Source: Aquincola sp. (lineage in GTDB: Bacteria; Pseudomonadota; Gammaproteobacteria; Burkholderiales; Burkholderiaceae_C). From it: a DNA stretch of 11,563 bases. Positions 1-5,825 of the stretch are shown here, piece after piece. Location of the stretch: positions 1-11,563 of the forward strand of contig JAOUIM010000078.1 in NCBI GenBank assembly GCA_029884035.1, read 5' to 3'. The first letter of the stretch is position 1. The number at the start of each line of letters is the position of its first letter. Both the position numbers and the translations under genes were made by a program. The notes under the pieces were generated by a model. That model made no database searches, was not told where the DNA came from, and was given only the letters and a program-made list of their open reading frames with translations.

Positions 1-73
1 AGACGTCCGACGCGCTCTTCTCCGCCATCAGGCGGAGCACGCGCTCCATGTTCCCGCCGCCATTGCTGCTCAT
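1..73 (-). CDS. PilT/PilU-like twitching-motility ATPase, N-terminal fragment
   Basis: Only the first 24 codons are in the window, and the gene continues past the left edge. The visible protein begins MSSNGGGNMERVLRLMAEKS and continues ASDV. The pattern of a helix with LRLMAEK followed by ASDV resembles the N-terminus of PilT/PilU-type hexameric ATPases, which power type IV pilus retraction at the inner membrane. The ATG lies two bases after the dapD stop, so it is probably translated from the same message as dapC and dapD. The second ATG (M9, base 49) is an equally possible start, because the first eight residues are low-complexity Ser/Gly/Asn. From memory, a PilT-like gene between dapD and dapE is common in Burkholderiales. 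The Walker motifs are outside the window, so the call rests on a short stretch and the context. Confidence 0.6.
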   Translation of the reverse strand, partial: MSSNGGGNMERVLRLMAEKSASDV

Positions 74-75
74 GC

Positions 76-897
76 CTAGGTTCTCAGCAGTTCGTTGATG
101 CTGGTCTTGGCGCGGGTCTGCGCGTCGACCTTCTTGACGATCACGGCACAGTACAACGAATACTTGCCATCGGCGCTGGGCAAATTACCGGAAACCACCA
201 CCGAGCCGGCCGGTACGCGGCCGTAGTGCACTTCGCCCGTGGCGCGGTCGTAGATCTTGGTGCTCTGGCCGATGTACACCCCCATCGAGATGACCGAGTT
301 CTCCTCGACGATCACGCCCTCGACCACCTCCGAGCGCGCACCGATGAAGCAGTTGTCCTCGATGATCGTCGGGCCCGCCTGCAGCGGCTCGAGCACGCCG
401 CCGATGCCCACGCCGCCCGACAGGTGCACGTTCTTGCCGATCTGCGCGCAAGAGCCCACAGTGGCCCAGGTGTCGACCATCGTGCCCTCGTCGACATAGG
501 CGCCGATGTTGACGTAGCTGGGCATGAGCACCACGTTCTTGGCCAGGTAGCTGCCGCGCCGCGCCACCGCCGGCGGCACGATACGAACACCGCTGGCACG
601 CAACTGCGCCTCGTCGAGGTGCGCGAACTTGGTCGGCACCTTGTCGTAGAAGCCGAGGTCGCCGGCGCGGATGATCTTGTTCTCGTTCAGGCGGAACGAC
701 AGCAGCACCGCCTTCTTGACCCACTGGTTGACCGTCCACTGGCCCACGCCCTGGCGCTCGGCGACGCGGACGCGGCCCTTGTTGAGATCGGCGATCACCT
801 GCTCGACCGCGGCACGCAGCTCAGGGGCGTTGGTCGGGTCGAGTTTGACGCGGTTGTCCCACGCGAGGTCGATGGTGGCTTGGAGTTCGTGGGTCAT
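76..897 (-). CDS. dapD: 2,3,4,5-tetrahydropyridine-2,6-dicarboxylate N-succinyltransferase
   Basis: DapD transfers succinyl from succinyl-CoA to tetrahydrodipicolinate, opening the succinylase branch to meso-diaminopimelate and lysine in the cytoplasm. The 273-residue product has the usual family length (E. coli about 274). An all-helical N-terminal part (about 1-100) contains the stretch NQWVKKAVLLSFR (57-69). A left-handed beta-helix of hexapeptide repeats follows (about 105-240), then a short C-terminal segment. D142 in VDTWATVGS and E190 in GARSEVVEG match the positions of the catalytic Asp/Glu pair described for the family. The reading frame stays open far upstream inside dapC, but the real start is the ATG at 897, which begins MTHELQATID. 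That ATG overlaps the dapC stop as ATGA, pointing to translational coupling. No clear Shine-Dalgarno sequence precedes it, which fits coupling. The identification is secure. Confidence 0.97.
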   Translation of the reverse strand: MTHELQATIDLAWDNRVKLDPTNAPELRAAVEQVIADLNKGRVRVAERQGVGQWTVNQWVKKAVLLSFRLNENKIIRAGDLGFYDKVPTKFAHLDEAQLRASGVRIVPPAVARRGSYLAKNVVLMPSYVNIGAYVDEGTMVDTWATVGSCAQIGKNVHLSGGVGIGGVLEPLQAGPTIIEDNCFIGARSEVVEGVIVEENSVISMGVYIGQSTKIYDRATGEVHYGRVPAGSVVVSGNLPSADGKYSLYCAVIVKKVDAQTRAKTSINELLRT

Positions 898-2111
898 GGG
901 TGGAGGGTCTCGGTGTAGGCGACGATGCGCTCGGCCGCTTCGACGCATTCGTCGACACCGGCCACCAGCGCCATGCGGATGCGGCCGGTGCCCGGGTTGG
1001 TGCCATGCGCTTTGCGCGCGAGCAGGCTGCCTGGCAGGACCGCGACATTGTATTGAGCGAGCAGTCCGCGGGCGAAGCCCAGGTCGTCGCCCGCGGCGCC
1101 GGAGTCGCTTCGGCTCGGCACGCCGGCCCAGAGGTAGAAACCGGCGTCGGGCAGTGCCACGTCGAGTACGCGCGAGAGCATCGGCGTCACGCGCTCGAAC
1201 TTGGCGCGGTACAGCGCACGGTTGACCTCGACATGCGCCTCGTCGCTCCAGGCGGCGATGCTGGCGGCCTGCACCACCGGGCCCATCGCGCTGCCGTGGT
1301 AGGTGCGGTAGAGCAGGAAACTCTTGAGGATGGCCGCGTCGCCGGCGACGAAGCCCGAGCGCATGCCAGGCACGTTGCTGCGCTTGGACAGGCTGGTGAA
1401 GACGACCAGGCGCTCGAAGCGATCGCGGCCGAGCGCCCGGGCGGCCTGCAGCCCACCCAGCGGCGGCGAGTCGCCGAACCAGATTTCCGAATAGCACTCG
1501 TCGCTCGCGATCACGAAGCCGTGACGGTCCGACAGTTCGAACAGGGCACGCCACTCCGCGAGCGGCATCACGGCGCCGGTCGGGTTGCCCGGCGAGCAGA
1601 GGTAAAGCAATTGCGTGCGCGCCCAGGTGTCCATATCGATCTGCGACCAGTCGAGCGCGAAATTGCGCGCCGGGTCGCTGTTGGCGAACGCGGTGCCTGC
1701 ACCGGCCAGCAGGGCCGCGCCCTCGTAGATCTGGTAGAAGGGATTGGGGCAGACCACGGTGGCGCCGGCCTTGGAGGCGTCGATCACCGTCTGCGCCAGC
1801 GCGAACAGCGCCTCGCGCGAGCCGTTGACTGGCAGGATCTGGGTCGCCGCGTCGAGCGCAACGCCATAGCGCCGCAGCACCCAGGCTGCGATTGCCTCGC
1901 GCAGCTTCGGCTCGCCGGCGGTTGCGGGGTAGACCGACAGGCCCGCGAGCGAGGCGCGGATCGCGTCCTCGATCAGCGCCGGCGTCGCATGCTTGGGCTC
2001 GCCGATGCCCAGCGAGATCGGTCGGTGCGATGGCGACGGCACGATATCGGCGGTGAGCTTGCGCAGGCGCTCGAAGGGATAGGGGTTGAGGCGCCCGAGC
2101 ATGGGATTCAT
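894..2111 (-). CDS. dapC: Succinyldiaminopimelate transaminase, PLP-dependent
   Basis: DapC aminates N-succinyl-2-amino-6-ketopimelate using glutamate and PLP, the step after DapD. The product has 405 residues and is a class I/II fold-type I aminotransferase. Visible motifs are NGSREALF (96-103), PNPFYQIYE (122-130), SPGNPTG (173-179), the cofactor-binding D204 in ASDECY, the Schiff-base lysine K243 in SLSKRS, and a late Arg in RIRMALV that should bind the substrate carboxylate. I chose the ATG at 2111 (MNPMLGRLNPYPFERL) because homologues begin this way. The open frame extends to 2345, but that part reads as low-complexity sequence opposite alkB. The gene overlaps dapD by four bases and heads the minus-strand unit. 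A -10-like GATAAT sits seven bases before the start. ArgD-type transaminases can share this activity, but the neighbouring dapD supports DapC. Confidence 0.95.
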   Translation of the reverse strand: MNPMLGRLNPYPFERLRKLTADIVPSPSHRPISLGIGEPKHATPALIEDAIRASLAGLSVYPATAGEPKLREAIAAWVLRRYGVALDAATQILPVNGSREALFALAQTVIDASKAGATVVCPNPFYQIYEGAALLAGAGTAFANSDPARNFALDWSQIDMDTWARTQLLYLCSPGNPTGAVMPLAEWRALFELSDRHGFVIASDECYSEIWFGDSPPLGGLQAARALGRDRFERLVVFTSLSKRSNVPGMRSGFVAGDAAILKSFLLYRTYHGSAMGPVVQAASIAAWSDEAHVEVNRALYRAKFERVTPMLSRVLDVALPDAGFYLWAGVPSRSDSGAAGDDLGFARGLLAQYNVAVLPGSLLARKAHGTNPGTGRIRMALVAGVDECVEAAERIVAYTETLHP

Positions 2112-2118
2112 GCGTTCG

Positions 2119-2124
2119 ATTATC
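2119..2124 (-). promoter_or_regulatory. Candidate -10 box for dapC (GATAAT)
   Basis: On the minus strand GATAAT matches the sigma-70 -10 consensus at five of six positions. It ends seven bases before the dapC ATG, so a standard spacing would start the transcript one base ahead of, or at, the start codon. No good -35 is visible; the best is ATGTCG with a 16-base spacer (three of six). It lies 11 bases from the -35 of the oppositely directed alkB promoter, so the two promoters would compete for or share polymerase. This is inference from sequence alone. Confidence 0.35.
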
Positions 2125-2135
2125 GGCGGCGTCGC

Positions 2136-2164
2136 TTGACCGACATGCACCCGATCACGATAGT
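2136..2164 (+). promoter_or_regulatory. Candidate sigma-70 promoter of alkB
   Basis: TTGACC (2136-2141, five of six to TTGACA) is followed after exactly 17 bases by GATAGT (2159-2164, four of six to TATAAT). With standard spacing the first transcribed base would be the A of the alkB ATG at 2171, giving a leaderless message. No Shine-Dalgarno sequence precedes that ATG, which agrees. The promoter looks like a housekeeping one. I see no obvious inverted-repeat operator in the 59-bp region, so alkane-responsive control is not indicated. Confidence 0.45.
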
Positions 2165-2170
2165 CCTCGC

Positions 2171-3193
2171 ATGCACCTGCGTGACTTGCGATTCGCCCTG
2201 GCCTGGACCCTGCCGCTGGCGGTGGGCGTGGCCGCGTGGCGGTCGCCCTGGGCTGCGTGGGGGGTCGTGTTCGCTTTCCAGGGGGGTCTTGCACTGGTCG
2301 AGGCGATCGCGCCGCACTGGACATCGCCGCCAGCGGAAAGTGCATCGCGATCCTGGTTCGGCTGGTGCCTGCGTTTGCACGTCTTGTGGCAGGGTGCGCT
2401 GCTTGCCCTTGGCGTGGCGATCGCGGCTCGCTGGACGGGCGAGGGCGGCAGCCCGTGGGCGATCGTCGCGCTGGGCATCGGCATCGGCGGCGTGACCGGC
2501 AGCCAGGGCATCACGTTCGCACACGAACTGGGCCACTCGCGGTCGCGCGTGGACCGCACTCTGGGTTGGGTGCTCATGTCCAGCGTGCTGTACGCCCACT
2601 TCATGGTCGAGCATTACCGCGGCCACCATGCGCGTGCCGCCACGCCCGACGACCCGGCGAGCGCGCGCCGCGGCGAGAGCCTCTGGCGATTCCTGCCACG
2701 CACGCTGGCTGGCAGCTTCGCGAGCGCGTGGCGGCTCGAGGCGCAGCAGCGCGCGCTGCTGCGCCGCGGCTGGCTGCGCAGTCCGCTGGCCTGGGCCACG
2801 ATGGCACAACTGGTGGGACTGGCCGCACTGGCCATCACCTTCGGCGCCGGTGCGCTGCTGTTCTGGCTGGTGCAGGCTGCCTACGCGGCGTTCCTGCTCG
2901 AGGCGATCAACTACATCGAGCATTACGGCCTTGAGCGGGGCGCAGGCGCGGATGGGCGGCCCGAGCCGTTCGCGACGCAGCACGCATGGAACGCCGACCA
3001 CGCGCTGACCAACTGCTTCATCGCCAACCTGCCGCGCCACAGCGACCACCACATGCATGCCTGGAAACCGTACGCGATGCTCGAGGCGCTGCCGGGGCCT
3101 CAGCTGCCCGCCGGGTATGCGGGTTGCCTGTTCCTTGCCTCGGTGCCGCGGCTGTGGTTCCGCGCGATGGAGCCTCGGCTGGCCGCGCTCTGA
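2171..3193 (+). CDS. alkB: AlkB-type alkane 1-monooxygenase, integral-membrane di-iron hydroxylase
   Basis: AlkB enzymes hydroxylate the terminal carbon of alkanes in the inner membrane, using O2 and electrons delivered by a rubredoxin and its reductase. The 340-residue product carries the family histidine motifs in order: HELGH (118-122), EHYRGHH (147-153) followed by TPDDPASARRGES, NYIEHYGL (247-254) and RHSDHH (289-294). Hydrophobic segments lie near 11-27, 28-46, 68-90, 96-114, 130-145 and 207-246. The NYxEHYG box separates alkane hydroxylases from plain fatty-acid desaturases. The protein is shorter than the roughly 400-residue Pseudomonas GPo1 enzyme and has no fused rubredoxin. No rubredoxin, reductase, AlkS-type regulator or transporter gene is nearby, so partners must be elsewhere. 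It is transcribed away from dapC and converges on the SET gene with a 7-bp gap. The family is secure; substrate range, which could include other hydrocarbons, is unknown. Confidence 0.9.
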   Translation: MHLRDLRFALAWTLPLAVGVAAWRSPWAAWGVVFAFQGGLALVEAIAPHWTSPPAESASRSWFGWCLRLHVLWQGALLALGVAIAARWTGEGGSPWAIVALGIGIGGVTGSQGITFAHELGHSRSRVDRTLGWVLMSSVLYAHFMVEHYRGHHARAATPDDPASARRGESLWRFLPRTLAGSFASAWRLEAQQRALLRRGWLRSPLAWATMAQLVGLAALAITFGAGALLFWLVQAAYAAFLLEAINYIEHYGLERGAGADGRPEPFATQHAWNADHALTNCFIANLPRHSDHHMHAWKPYAMLEALPGPQLPAGYAGCLFLASVPRLWFRAMEPRLAAL

Positions 3194-3200
3194 CAGTGCG

Positions 3201-3635
3201 TTACAGCGCACCCCGGCAGTCTGCCGTGCCGCAGCGGCAGGCCAGGCGACCCTGATGATGGGTCTGCCCGTAGTCCACGGTGAGCTCCTCGCCGGCGGTG
3301 ATGTCGCGCAAGGCGTAGAACTCGACGCGGCCATAGTCGATGCACAGCCGCGCATTGGGCCGGCAGCTGTGGTTGGTGAAGCGCATCGGGTCGGCGGACT
3401 TCGAGAAGTCGATCGCGCGCTTGGACGACAACTCGACGATCATGATCCGCTCGTGCCGGGTGGCGCGAACGCGCGCTTCATCAACCGACACCGACTCGCC
3501 GCGGATCTCGCCGATCTTCCTCTGCGAGCCGATCGGCTCGGCCGCGAACACGCCGTGGCCGTCGATCGCGCTGGGCTTCACGACGACGTCGAACTTCTGG
3601 TACGCGCGCCGCTCAATGCGGGGCTTCTGATCCAT
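3201..3635 (-). CDS. Small SET-domain protein-lysine methyltransferase
   Basis: SET proteins move a methyl group from S-adenosylmethionine to lysine side chains of proteins. This 144-residue product is essentially a bare SET domain. It has GHGVFAAEPI (26-35, N-terminal SET strand), RFTNHSCRPNA (85-95, pseudoknot with the cofactor-binding NHS), GEELTVDYG (115-123, with the conserved tyrosine Y122) and a post-SET cluster CRCGTADCRG (133-142). The CxCx4C cysteines together with C91 could bind one zinc, as in eukaryotic post-SET domains. No substrate-recognition domain is attached and no secretion signal is visible. It starts inside the end of the upstream acetyltransferase gene (23-bp overlap), with GAGG nine bases before the ATG, so it should be co-translated. 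From memory, such short SET proteins occur in other Burkholderiales. The substrate is unknown; no histone is encoded in this window. Confidence 0.85.
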   Translation of the reverse strand: MDQKPRIERRAYQKFDVVVKPSAIDGHGVFAAEPIGSQRKIGEIRGESVSVDEARVRATRHERIMIVELSSKRAIDFSKSADPMRFTNHSCRPNARLCIDYGRVEFYALRDITAGEELTVDYGQTHHQGRLACRCGTADCRGAL

Positions 3636-4140
3636 GAAGGTAGACCTCGACCGGCGTGCCGAGCAGATCGGCCCGGCCTTCGCGCCGCGCGCCCAAGGCC
3701 AGTGCGACCTTGACCGAGCGCTCATTGCCCGGCCGGATGAAGCTGACCAGGCGCTGCGGCGGCAGCGTGCGCCGCGCGAAGTCGAGCACGGCTCGCGCCG
3801 CCTCGCGCGCGTGTCCCTGGCCCCAGGCGCTGCGAGCCAGGACCCAGCCCACCTCCAGGGCAGGCCAGTACGGCGGGTGGTGCAGTCCCGCACGTCCGAT
3901 GAAGGCGCCGTCGCTCTGGCGCTCGATCGCCCACATGCCGAAGCCGCGCAGCGACCAGTGGCCGTTGAAGCCGGCCATCGTGCGCCAGCTGCCGTTGCGG
4001 TCGACCGTCTCACCGCTGCCGATGTAGCGCATCACCTCGGCATCGGCGCTCATCGCGGCAAAGGCATCGAGGTCGTCTTCGCGGAAGGCGCGCAGCCGCA
4101 AGCGTTCGGTCTCGACGGTCGGGATCTCGAACGCGGTCAT
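3613..4140 (-). CDS. RimJ/RimL-like GNAT family N-acetyltransferase
   Basis: The product is a 175-residue GNAT enzyme, which would transfer acetyl from acetyl-CoA to an amine. The N-terminus has TVETERLRLRAFREDDLDAF (8-27), typical of the Acetyltransf_3 group that includes RimJ and RimL, which acetylate ribosomal protein N-termini. The acetyl-CoA motif A is visible as LARSAWGQGHAREAARAVL (101-119, with GQGHA), followed by the late ALALGARREG segment (146-155). The start at 4140 forms an ATGA overlap with the queF stop, and GAAGG lies four bases ahead of it inside queF. The gene end overlaps the SET gene by 23 bp. Group members also acetylate small molecules or antibiotics, so a ribosomal target is only a guess. 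Family membership is secure; the substrate is not. Confidence 0.88.
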   Translation of the reverse strand: MTAFEIPTVETERLRLRAFREDDLDAFAAMSADAEVMRYIGSGETVDRNGSWRTMAGFNGHWSLRGFGMWAIERQSDGAFIGRAGLHHPPYWPALEVGWVLARSAWGQGHAREAARAVLDFARRTLPPQRLVSFIRPGNERSVKVALALGARREGRADLLGTPVEVYLHGSEAPH

Positions 4141-4577
4141 TCGGCCTTCGGCAGGTCCACCCGGGGCGCCGGCTTCCAGCCCCGGGCACGGTGCTCGGCG
4201 GTGACGTACGTGCGGATGCCGCCACGCACGAACCAGTCGGCATGGATGCGCGCGAAGCGTGGTTTCATCGCGGCGACGAGGTCCGACAGGATCGCATTGG
4301 TCACCTTCTCGTGGAACGCGCCTTCGTTGCGGTAGCTCCAGAAGTACTGCTTCAGGCTCTTGGTCTCGACGCAAAGCTTGTCTGCGATGTACTCGATCGT
4401 GAAATGCGCGAAATCGGGCTGGCCGGTGAGCGGGCACAGGCAGGTGAACTCGGGTACCTCGAAGCGGACGACGTAGTCGCGCTCGGGTGCGGGGTTCGCA
4501 AACACGTCGAGGCGGCGGCTCGGTGCGCTGGGCGGTCGCGCCGGCTTGCGGCGTTCGGAGACTGTGAGTTTGGCCAT
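4137..4577 (-). CDS. queF: NADPH-dependent 7-cyano-7-deazaguanine (preQ0) reductase
   Basis: QueF reduces the nitrile of preQ0 to the aminomethyl group of preQ1, the last free-base step before queuosine is inserted into tRNA wobble positions. The 146-residue product is the short, single-domain (YkvM-type) form rather than the roughly 280-residue tandem form of E. coli. FTCLCPLTGQPDFA (44-57) carries the thioimide-forming cysteine C48 and the acid D55. VETKSLKQYFWSYRNEGAFHE (70-90) is the QueF signature, with H89 and E90. The spacings C48-D55 and C48-H89 equal those of the Bacillus subtilis enzyme. The ATG at 4577 (MAKLTV) is the best start, although it lacks a clear Shine-Dalgarno sequence. 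A 79-bp gap separates it from the ParA gene and holds a weak 5-bp hairpin, no T-run and no recognisable preQ1 riboswitch. Other queuosine genes are absent nearby. Confidence 0.95.
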   Translation of the reverse strand: MAKLTVSERRKPARPPSAPSRRLDVFANPAPERDYVVRFEVPEFTCLCPLTGQPDFAHFTIEYIADKLCVETKSLKQYFWSYRNEGAFHEKVTNAILSDLVAAMKPRFARIHADWFVRGGIRTYVTAEHRARGWKPAPRVDLPKAE

Positions 4578-4656
4578 GGCATCGGTGGCGTGAACCCGCA
4601 CACCAACCAGCGGACGGCGGGGCCGCGATGCTAGCAGCGCGGCGGCTGCGGGCCGC

Positions 4657-5574
4657 TTAGCGCGCGAAGCGTGCCGGCAGCCAGCCGATCGCCTGCGCCA
4701 GCCAGTTCCGCGCACCGCCGTTCGCGCGGGCAGGCACCTGGCGGGGCGCGAGTGCGGCTGCGAGTTCGTGCAACTGCGGCGCAGGCGGCCGGCGTGCGGG
4801 TGTCACGCGCACCGGCGGTGGGCCATCCACCCACATGTCGGCCGCATCGCGCGGCGGCGTTGCCGCGATCTCGGGTTCGGCGGCCGGGGCGGCCAGCGCA
4901 CCTGCCTGCGACGCGGTCCCGAGTTCCTTGCATGCCCATAACTCGTCGAGCCAGTCGAGGATCGCCGCCCACTGGTCGCGGTCGGCACGCGTGCGATCGG
5001 CAGGCAGGTCGAAGATGGTCAGGCCGCGCTCGACGCACCGAACGTAGATCTGCGTGTCGCGCAGCACACCGAGGAAGGGCAGTCCGATGCTGCGCGCCCA
5101 GGCCAGCAGCGTCTCATGGGCCCTGGTTCGCGCATCGATGCGCATGCCCACGGAAGCAACGCGGCAGCGACCGCTGGCCACGCGCGGATGGCTCTGAAGC
5201 TCGGCCCAGCACTGGGCGGCGGCGTCGCGGTCGAACGCCGAATCGCACACCGGCATCACGATGGCGTCGGCGCACATGACCGTGCGTGCCAGTTCGTGGC
5301 CGTGCAGGCCCCCGGGCGTGTCGAGCACGACGTGCGTGACGCCGGGCGGCGGGCGCAGCACGCGGTTCGGGTCGACGACCCAGCTGGTGATCGGCGCGAG
5401 ACGCGCTACCGGCTCCATCGCCCTGCGGCGCAGCCACACGAGGGTCGATTTCTGGCGGTCCACGTCACCGAGCATCACGGACAGGCCTCGACGAGCGCCA
5501 TGTCCGGCAAGGTGGGTGGCCAGCGTGCTCTTGCCGCTGCCGCCCTTGGGGTTGACGACGGCGATGACGGGCAT
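4657..5574 (-). CDS. Orphan ParA/MinD-superfamily ATPase with proline-rich tail
   Basis: ParA-type ATPases cycle between nucleotide-driven dimers on DNA or membrane and position plasmids, chromosomes or protein complexes. The 305-residue product begins MPVIAVVNPKGGSGKST, a deviant Walker A with signature K10 and K15. Asp-rich GDVDRQKST (36-44) follows, then the Walker B-like HVVLDTPGG (81-89). The ATPase fold appears to end near residue 212. The rest (about 213-288) is rich in Ala and Pro, and the last 17 residues (RNWLAQAIGWLPARFAR) look like a short amphipathic helix. I chose the ATG at 5574 because Walker A then lies at the usual distance from the N-terminus; an in-frame GTG at 5622 would add 16 atypical residues. 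No parB partner lies next to it. It is divergent from smc and upstream of queF. The actual cargo cannot be named from sequence. Confidence 0.85.
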   Translation of the reverse strand: MPVIAVVNPKGGSGKSTLATHLAGHGARRGLSVMLGDVDRQKSTLVWLRRRAMEPVARLAPITSWVVDPNRVLRPPPGVTHVVLDTPGGLHGHELARTVMCADAIVMPVCDSAFDRDAAAQCWAELQSHPRVASGRCRVASVGMRIDARTRAHETLLAWARSIGLPFLGVLRDTQIYVRCVERGLTIFDLPADRTRADRDQWAAILDWLDELWACKELGTASQAGALAAPAAEPEIAATPPRDAADMWVDGPPPVRVTPARRPPAPQLHELAAALAPRQVPARANGGARNWLAQAIGWLPARFAR

Positions 5575-5825
5575 CGTGGGGGCGCAACGCGGGTGGAGCT
5601 CCGATTGTGGGCGGCTACTCACCGGGAGTCAGTGGTGGATTGCACGGGTTGTTGTGTGAGTGCGCCACTGTGGTGTCAAGCCGTTTCCCAGGTCGTGGGC
5701 CCGGGCGGGGCGGGACCGGGGGCGCTGCTATCATCCCAGTCCGATGCGAGCGCCCAGCGGCGGCGCATTTCTCCTTACGAATCAAGCACTTGGCGACGGC
5801 CACCGGCCCGACGCCGGCTCCCGCG
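5575..5825. other. Divergent intergenic region between the ParA-like gene and smc
   Basis: This 251-bp stretch is the longest non-coding interval in the window and must carry the start signals for smc and probably for the ParA-queF-GNAT-SET genes. On the minus strand a perfect TTGACA occurs at 5679-5674. On the plus strand TATCAT (5729-5734) could serve as a -10 for smc with an 85-base leader, but no -35 is recognisable ahead of it. An imperfect inverted repeat pairs 5630-5637 with 5663-5670 (seven of eight), and a CCACTGTGG near-palindrome lies at 5665-5673. I see no gene, tRNA or terminator in it. The smc frame is open back to 5607, but the encoded extension is not Smc-like. Confidence 0.5.
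5651..5679 (-). promoter_or_regulatory. Candidate promoter for the ParA-like gene
   Basis: On the minus strand a perfect -35 box TTGACA (5679-5674) is followed after 17 bases by CACAAC (5656-5651), a weak -10 with three of six matches. The predicted leader to the ATG at 5574 would be about 70 bases. The spacer holds CCACAGTGG, a near-palindrome, and one arm of a larger imperfect inverted repeat, so a repressor could bind here. The weak -10 makes this tentative. Confidence 0.3.

Noticed and set aside
898..1554. Upstream extension of the dapD frame
   Set aside because: The extra residues are Arg-rich nonsense inside dapC; the ATG at 897 gives the exact family N-terminus and an ATGA overlap.
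900..2495. Long plus-strand ORF opposite dapC (531 codons)
   Set aside because: It lies antisense to a clear DapC, is rich in Arg, His and Gly with no recognisable domain, and is a typical by-product of high third-position GC.
3185..3211. Bidirectional terminator at the alkB/SET convergent junction
   Set aside because: Alternative 5-bp stems (3196-3200 with 3207-3211, or 3185-3189 with 3205-3209) are too short and lack T-runs; such stems are frequent by chance in GC-rich DNA.
4634..4649. Hairpin GCAGC/GCTGC after the ParA-like gene as a terminator
   Set aside because: The stem is only five base pairs and is not followed by a T-run on the minus strand.
4578..4656. preQ1 riboswitch upstream of queF
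   Set aside because: The 79-bp gap shows no preQ1-I aptamer pattern or A-rich tail, and queF probably continues from the ParA-gene transcript.
5607..5825. Upstream extension of the smc frame by 73 codons
   Set aside because: The extension is Gly/Arg/Pro-rich and unlike Smc; the conserved start MRLTSIKLSGF lies at 5826.
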